A stretch of 64,000 bases of DNA from Cocos nucifera. Its lineage: Eukaryota; Streptophyta; Magnoliopsida; Arecales; Arecaceae. The translations under genes and the position numbers were made by a program. Position 1 is the first letter of the stretch. Each line of letters begins with the position of its first letter. Below the pieces are notes generated by a model that was given only the letters and a program-made list of their open reading frames with translations, searched no databases and had not been told where the DNA came from. Below, piece after piece: positions 57,201-64,000 of the stretch. The stretch spans positions 124,001 through 188,000 of the forward strand of contig QRFJ01000507.1 of assembly GCA_006176705.1 (NCBI GenBank), written 5' to 3'.

Positions 57201-57979
57201 TCATTTCAAAAATGGATTGACTGATTTCATAAATAAGCACTAGTTGTAGATTTGTTCAAGTAAAAATACTCATCAAATAGCTTCAGCCAACTTCTTGGTC
57301 GGGCTGGCTTTGGATCCTATCCGAGCTGGCCTGAGTAGAAGCCGAGCTTAGCTCAATCCCTAAGATAGCCTGCTCGAGCAGAAAAATTAGAAATCCAATA
57401 TTTCATCGAGCTAGCTCGAACCCATTTGAGCTGGCCCGATCATAAGCCGAGTTGACTGAATTTCTAAGACAGCGGCTCAAGCAAATGTCTAGAAGGCCGA
57501 CTTTCAGTCGAGCTAGCTTGGATCCAATCCCAGTCGGCTCGAGTAAAAGCTGAGCTGGCCTGATTCTTGATCGAGCTAGTTGGAGCAGTAGTCCATAGAC
57601 CATTTCAGACTGGCACGTTGGTCGAGTTGGCTCGATTTCTGAGATAGCCAGCTCAACCAGCGAACAGGACCTTCATAAGATTCTGTTCGGATTTAATCTA
57701 AACCTATGTACATTACATAAAAATCATGAAATATTTAGATCTAATCTAAACACTAATTCATGATGAAATTTAGATTAAAACTAATTCAAAATATATCATA
57801 AAAATTTATTAGATCATATCTAAAATTTTTATGATCAATATTATAGATCGCAATGTACCAAGACAACTTCTCCATTATAAGAAACTAACCTTACAATAAG
57901 ACAACCTACAGTTCGTGCGATCATTGTGTTATACATTAAATCTTTCTAATTTATATAAAAATATGTCAAGTAACCTATT
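57201..57979 (-). mobile_element. Leader fragment of copia-4
   Basis: It lies just inside the primer site of the LTR at 57994-60508 and carries a degenerate tandem array (57297-57660). No gag is visible before the CACTA terminus cuts it off. Confidence 0.5.
57297..57660 (+). repeat. Degenerate tandem repeat of about 65-107 bp (GAGCTGGC/GAGCTAGC)
   Basis: Units start near 57299, 57406, 57509 and 57573-57613 with TCGAGCTAGCTCG-like sequence, followed by AGCCGAG/AGCTGAG. The array is GC-richer than its surroundings. Confidence 0.65.
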
Positions 57980-57991
57980 GCTCTGATACCA
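57980..57991 (-). other. copia-4 primer-binding site
   Basis: GCTCTGATACCA on + is the complement of TGGTATCAGAGC, two bases from the LTR edge at 57994. Confidence 0.8.
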
Positions 57992-57993
57992 TC

Positions 57994-60508
57994 TGAAGAG
58001 AACCTAGAAAGGTTCTAAGCATGCTATTCAAATTTTTTTCAAAAAATGACAGTGGAAGCTAAATTAATCTACATTAATTTACTGCATGATATGATCTAAT
58101 CATAAAATTCTATTTTAGAATCTTTGACATGTTAATATGCATTAAAAAAATAAAATATAATCGATCAGCAAATCATATTTGCTTATCGATCTATATTCAG
58201 AGCATAGTACCTATGCACAGGTAGATGATCACCGCAATTTGGATCCATCAAAAAATTGCTCCCGCATCGGGCTACAGTCGTACACATGTCTGACCTCTAC
58301 GGTGAGTCCACATGGAGCCCTTGATCCTGATCAATCCCTTCGGAGTGCTAGCTCCTCTCTGGAGCCTTCAACAGCCGACCTTCGTTGATCCAATCAATGA
58401 ACTACTCCTGATCTTCTAGATGCTTCAGAAATCAGAAGATGTAAAGGAGGAAGATGAGATGGTGGTGAAAGTCGGTGGAGATCTTGCACTCAAACTCTCA
58501 CCCAAATCTAGAGTCCCCACTCTAGGAATTCCAGCGCTCACCCTTTAGAACCATGGTCCCTTCTCCATTTTTTTGGCTTGGAAAACCTCATGCCCAGAAA
58601 GGGTAAACACCCTTCTCTAATTTCTATCTCATAGAAATCCTTCGATACCTCATGAACATCCAGGGCAATATCAGTCTAATTCCTCACAGTAGATCCCTCT
58701 TCACATGCCCTAGAAAAAATCCATTTCAATAGCTCTATGGTGTGGGAGGATAAGGATAGGTTTGGTTGAACTTGTTTCAACCAATCTCTTGAATTCAAAA
58801 TTCAAGAGGACTCCTAATCCATTCCGACACAAATCTCACGAAGTTGACACACAAAAGGACTCTCCTTTTGCACGCCCATACCTAGAATGCATAAAAATGT
58901 GTGAGAGAAAGAGAGCTTTAGGCATTGAGATGAGGATGAGAGGGAGTTGGAAAGTTTCAATCAAACTAACCAACACAAGTTGAATTCAAAATTCAAATTG
59001 CTCTCAAGCTGATCTAATCCAATGCTTGGACCAGATCAAAGGTAGATAAGAAGAGGCGCACAACTTCCTTCTAGCATGGAGAAATCCCACACACATTCTC
59101 AATGTGCGTGGAGAAAAAGAATGGGTCAAAGGTCAATGGCATAGAGAGATAGAAATTCAAAGTAGCTTTGAATTAGATCAAATGGTTTATCCAAACGCAT
59201 TTATTTGATCAATTAACACTAGGATAAACCAATCATATTAGTCTTTAACCTAACTTAATTAATTTCTAATCAAATTAGAAATTAATCAAGTCTAATCTCT
59301 GATCAAATCAGGGTCCATCTCCCTAAACGATTAGATCATCATTTAATCTGATCAAGTCAAATCTAATTGAATCAAATTAATTAGCTTGATCAATTTTTTC
59401 AATCATTAAATCAAATTGAGACTAATCAGCAATATAATTGGCTAATTAATTCTCTAATAATAGACTAGTCCAATCTATTGGAATTTTTTATTAACCATCA
59501 AATCAGATAGGAACTCTATTGTGTGTTGATCCCATAGATCGAACTAAGCCGGTAGCATAGAAACTAATTTTCTGGTATAATCAATATGATCAAATCTAGG
59601 CAATGGTACCCGAATATTTGAATAGGTCAAAAATCATACTGCCCAACATCGACGAACCTATAGCATATGGTTATCAAAAGTATAATCTCATCCCCTAATC
59701 ATGATGCTCAATAGGTATCTAGAGTTAACTGCAATCCTAAAATTTTCATTCACAAATGATTTCAAAATTCAGCATCCATGTAACAGAACTACCCGATCGA
59801 GGATTTGCTAAATTGCAATACAAGCGATTCTCTTACTCTAACCACTTGAAGGGGTCAATCCCACTTGACTCATGCACTCGACCAGCTAGTATCTGACTGT
59901 ATCCAGTAAGCCTTCCATCACTGAATTAAAAATTTAGAATAGTCCGTACCTAAGTATATGAGTTTGCTTGTAAGTCACCATGGTGATCTTTGGTCTAAGG
60001 GATACATATATCCATATCCTTCATGAGCAATCTTGACAGAAGAGATCTCCATAGTTGGATCACGATCAGTAAAATGTATTCCTATATTTTACCTGCATGC
60101 CATAACAACATCACAATGTTTCTTGGTTAAGAGAACAACCAACACTTATAGCACACAACGACCTACTCTTGATTAACGTTGTCATCTTAGGTAACAACGA
60201 ATCATTTGGTCACGATCAGTTTAAGGACTAAACTATAAATTCTTTTTTGTCGAGTCTAAATAGTCCTAAGGACTTCATCACAGAGAGTTCATTTTAAGAA
60301 GATATACAAAGTGATGAAATTATAGAATAATAATTTTATTTAATTAAAATTTAAGTATAAATTATATTTAGCTCAACCATCTATAATTTAGATGATTGAT
60401 TTTATGATACATTTTTCAACAGTCAGATCATTAAACAGATACGTCATTGGATTATTAATTTGATCCAAAATTTGATCGCTATCGTAGATGGTCAAATAAA
60501 ATCTAACA
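57994..60508 (-). repeat. copia-4 LTR (2515 bp)
   Basis: On the minus strand it begins TGTTAGATTTTATTTGACC at 60508 and ends GGTTCTCTTCA at 57994, next to the primer site. Its ends resemble those of copia-1 and copia-2 but the body is different. The partner LTR and coding region are not in the window. Confidence 0.75.
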
Positions 60509-61091
60509 CACTACTATATAGATAGGATTAGTTGAGATCATATCCTTAGAAATCATGTTAATTATGTTTAAATTATAAATTAAAAGTGATTAAGATTAAT
60601 TAAAAATTGATTAATTAAAATGCTACTTAAATTAAGAAAGCAAATAAATACCAAATTAATTAAAAGAGAACTTGCAAGTATAAAGATGGATTTTCAGAAT
60701 CTTAATTGATCTCTTATCTAATAGTTGGTATTCTTTTTAGTATACTATAATTGATATCTAATCATAAGATATAACCTATTCTTAGAGAGCATGACCTATA
60801 CCCCTTAGACTCACAGCCATTTCTTAAGTTATAAGCTAGTCTAATTGAATTAGATGTAATAAAAAAAATTAATCAAATATAAATTTATTCTAAGAGTACG
60901 AAACCATATCAAGACAGTGCTCATTTCAAGATCTAAACTATTTTAAAATCAATTGCAAAAAAATAAAGATATAAATTTATAAATAAAAAATATCTTTATT
61001 GTAATTAAAAATAATAAAAAAATGAAAAAATAAAAAATATCATCAATAAGGTCTTAATGATCTCCTGAGAATAAGATAATCCAGCTGGCAT
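60509..61091. other. AT-rich sequence up to the assembly gap, no gene seen
   Basis: Only short AT-rich homopolymers and no supported coding or RNA feature. Confidence 0.5.
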
Positions 61092-61116
61092 NNNNNNNNN
61101 NNNNNNNNNNNNNNNN
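61092..61116. other. Assembly gap (25 N)
   Basis: There are exactly 25 N bases. The sequence on the right restarts in the middle of a copia-2 LTR copy. Confidence 0.99.
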
Positions 61117-61304
61117 TTACCCAACAACAAGGTATAAAATTAAATCAGATTTATTTTTTTTTAATTTTATTTTATTAGATCTATAAAATCAGATTTGAAA
61201 TATCTTAGATCTGATCTGGATTCAAAAGAATTTTTTTTAAATATCTTTTTTGATCCAATCAGATCTGAACGAACCTAATCCGAGAAATCGGGATTGCCCC
61301 TTCA
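61117..61304 (+). repeat. copia-2 3' LTR end, second copy
   Basis: It appears identical to 51718-51905 (offset 9399) and continues into the same LRR-tail fragment (61305-61435). Confidence 0.9.
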
Positions 61305-61435
61305 CTGGGATGGTTGCTTAGCACCACAATACCCTTTTATATGCAGCTCCATGAGGTGGCTGGATCCTTGCATCATCAAAATGAGTCTTTTTTATCACAT
61401 CTTGTGTCTTGGCTATAGCTACTAGAAAAGATATG
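61305..61435 (-). pseudogene. Second copy of the inverted LRR-tail fragment
   Basis: It appears identical to 51906-52036. Confidence 0.85.
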
Positions 61436-64000
61436 CATTCCTACAAAAAAGGCCTATGATAGTGCATATTATGGCAGCGGTTACAAGAAACCGCTGCCAT
61501 AGGTTGACCTATGACAGCGGTTCATTATAACCTATGATAGCGGTTCATTATAACCACTGCCATAGGTCCGACCTATCATAGTGGTTAGTGAAACTGCTGC
61601 CATAAGTTTAACCTATAGTAGCGATTAGTAGGAACCACTGCTATAAGGTTATTTAAGGCAGCGGTTAATTATAACCGCTGCTATATATTTTTTTCTTTAA
61701 ATATTATATAATTTTAAAATTTAATGTCCATCTTCATCATTCATTATCTAAATAATTATCATTAGAGTATCATCGTAAAAGATCGCCTCGATTCGATGGC
61801 CCTAACTTCATCGATCAGAAAAATTCGATTTCGACGACCACGAACAATGATGGATGATCTGATAGATGGAGACCTCCGATGGATTCAAAAATCTGCAACG
61901 ATGATCTCGATGATGTTTGTAGTATACTATCAAAGTTTTACTTCAATCGAATATCTTTATTTTGGTCAATTTAGTATAGGTTAGTTTCGGCCGTTGAATA
62001 ATAAACGAGTAATCAAAGGATCAAACAGTGTTCGATTATGAGATAATTTTTTTTATAAATAATCTTGGCTACTACTTTAATCATTTTTTATGGTGGTGAT
62101 TATAAAATTCAACTTGTGAGATGAAGAACGATCTAAAACTATATGTCTCTTCTGATAACCATTCTGAAACTTCACTAGTTGTTATGCTCGTGCTTTTGCA
62201 ATATCTGCTTAACATGAATAGTTTATATGAAAATGATTTGAATTTTACTATCATCGCCGTATAAAATATTTAAAATTATAATAAAAATTCATTTAACTAA
62301 AAAATTATCTCATAATCGGAATGCCATTTAACCCTTTGATCGCTTATTTCTAATTTAACGGATCGAAATCATTTCCATACTAAATTGACCATGATAACGA
62401 TATCGATTGAAGTAAAACTTTGATAGTATGCTACAAACATCATCGAGATTCATTATTGCAGATTTTTGGATCTATCGAAAGTCTTCATCTATTCATATCA
62501 TTGCATCATCGTTCGTGATCGTCGAAATCAAATTTTTCTGATCGATGAAGCTAGGGCCATCGGATCGAGGCAACTTTTTGCGACGATACTCTAATGATAA
62601 TTATTTAGATAATGAACAGTGAAGATGGACATTAAATTTTAAAATTATATAATACTTAGAGAAAAAAAAATTATTTTCAATCTACGACAGCGGTTACTGA
62701 AAACCGCTACTATAAATCTTTGGCAGCGGTTATGAAACCGCTGCCATAGTTAACCACTACCATAGTTCTATGATAGTGGTTTTGGATAACCATTGCCATA
62801 GATCTAGGGCAGCGGTTCGATAACCACTACCGTAGGTTAGGTTAAAAATTTCTAAATTTTTTCATGCTTTTCTTTCATGCGTGCTCGATCTCTCGATCTC
62901 TCTCTGTCTCTCCCCCTCCTCTCCATCGTTGGTGAGGCACTTCTTCCCCCGACCGATGCTGGCCATCCTTCCCACCTGGCCGGCCGCTCCTCCCCACCTT
63001 CCCCTTCGGTCCGGCTGACCGCCCCTCCTTCCCCTCCCCCTCTGGCCCCCTATCCTCGGCTGGCCCTCCCCGCCACCCGCCATCCGGCCCCGACCCCCCA
63101 CCCTTCCCCCGACCGCCCCTTCTTCCCCCTATCCTCGGTCGCTCCTCCCAACCACCACCCCCCACTTGCCCCCTCCCTCCGACTGCCCCTCCCCTCCTCC
63201 CCCGCTCGCCCCTCCCCGCCACCCTGCCCCCCCCAACCCCCATCCCCGGCGCCCCTCCCCGCCATGCCCTACCCGAACCCCTACCCCCCACACTCCCCCT
63301 TTCGGTCGCCGATCCTCTCGTCACTGTGCCTCCCGAGCCTCCTCGTCACTGTGCCCCCTCCCCTCGGCCCCCCATCCCTGACCGCCCCTGCTTTCTCTCT
63401 CTTCTCTATTTTACTATCTTGCTTTTATTTTGCAGGTTACCTCTAGTGCCATCGTCCTCCTCTAGCGTCGTCGCCGGCGACCCTCGGAGCTTTCAGTGCG
63501 ACCCGCTCTTTATAGTCACAAGTATAATTTTTTAAAATTTTATAGTATTATTTATTAATCATGTATATTTATAATAATTTATGAAATATTTATAATAAAT
63601 ATTATAAATATTTATTATAAATATTATAATTATTTACATGTCGTAGTTTTTGGGCCTTACCGTGGCGGTAGCCTTGGGCTGTGCTATGACGGTGGCTGTT
63701 GACTAGATCTATCAACGGATTGAATTCGGATTAAAATCTGGATATTCAGATCTGGATCCAATTTTAATTACTGGTATCGAATCCAAATCCAAATATTCGA
63801 TGGGTCTGTACTTGAAGTACCAGACTCGGATCCTAATGGATCCCAAAAGATTGGTACCAGATCCGAATCTGAATATCCGACGGGTCTGTACTTGAAGTAC
63901 CAGACCTGGATCCTAATGGATCCCAAAAGGCTGGACCCGATTTTGGGATCCAAAACTAAAAAACGAAGAGACTGAGAGGAAGATCGACAGATTGAGAGAG
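61436..64000 (+). mobile_element. Third CACTA copy, cut by the window end
   Basis: It corresponds to 52037-54400. The terminus is at 61436, repeats at 61465-61690 and foldback at 61702-62665. A longer second repeat block (62685-62835, with about two more units than the other copies) follows, then a C-rich leader 62930-63390, an acceptor-like TTTATTTTGCAG near 63425, and GTACTTGAAGTAC repeats. The first ~620 bases look identical to the 52-kb copy; later parts differ by scattered substitutions and indels. The transposase lies beyond the window. Confidence 0.85.
61702..62665. repeat. Long inverted repeat (foldback), third copy
   Basis: It has the same arm-loop-arm layout as 52303-53253. The left arm appears identical to that copy; the right arm shows small indels. 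Confidence 0.85.

Overview
This is a plant nuclear genome window, most likely from a monocot. It carries coiled-coil NBS-LRR (CNL) resistance-type genes with no TIR domain, Ty1-copia elements with long LTRs, and a CACTA (En/Spm-type) DNA transposon carrying a Ptta/En/Spm-type transposase. The repeat style resembles palm genomes, but that is only an inference. Apart from the NLR genes, almost everything here is transposon or decayed gene copy. There are no prokaryotic features, and I recognised no tRNA or rRNA.

Layout. (1) 1-4300: the 3' end of an NLR gene that starts left of the window, its 3' flank split by a retrotransposon remnant (about 350-2641), then a relic of its second LRR exon. (2) 4300-18679: a minus-strand CACTA element, truncated at its 3' end, with a structurally complete Ty1-copia element (4814-14956, target duplication GAGCC) nested in its transposase exon. 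(3) 18680-23800: a decayed LRR gene tail, repeats and a decayed copia gag. (4) 24409-28558: NLR1, an apparently intact two-exon CNL. (5) 28559-33960: the same flank plus LRR-tail block as on the left, without the insertions. (6) 35638-38832: NLR2, an intact CNL whose second exon has been lost. (7) 40925-51905: a short copia LTR and gag relic interrupted by a second long-LTR copia, which is heavily broken. (8) 51906-57200: an inverted copy of the LRR-tail/CACTA junction with a nearly full-length CACTA element. (9) 57201-60508: the leader and long LTR of a fourth copia element. (10) A 25-base N gap at 61092-61116, after which the sequence restarts as a copy of 51718 onward and runs to the window end inside a third CACTA copy.

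How it fits together. NLR1, NLR2 and the partial left copy are tandem paralogues with homologous promoters, a shared 9-codon upstream ORF (seen in NLR1 and NLR2) and homologous 3' flanks. The locus looks like an NLR cluster that grew by segmental duplication and was then invaded repeatedly by transposons. NLR1 keeps an LRR exon downstream of a 94-nt intron. In NLR2 and the left copy, one base change at the last codon of exon 1 makes a stop, and exon 2 is decayed. The most unusual structure is inside the CACTA element: an approximately 950-bp foldback flanked on both sides by self-complementary subterminal repeats, followed by a strongly strand-asymmetric C-rich leader. All coordinates of decayed elements are hand-read and approximate.
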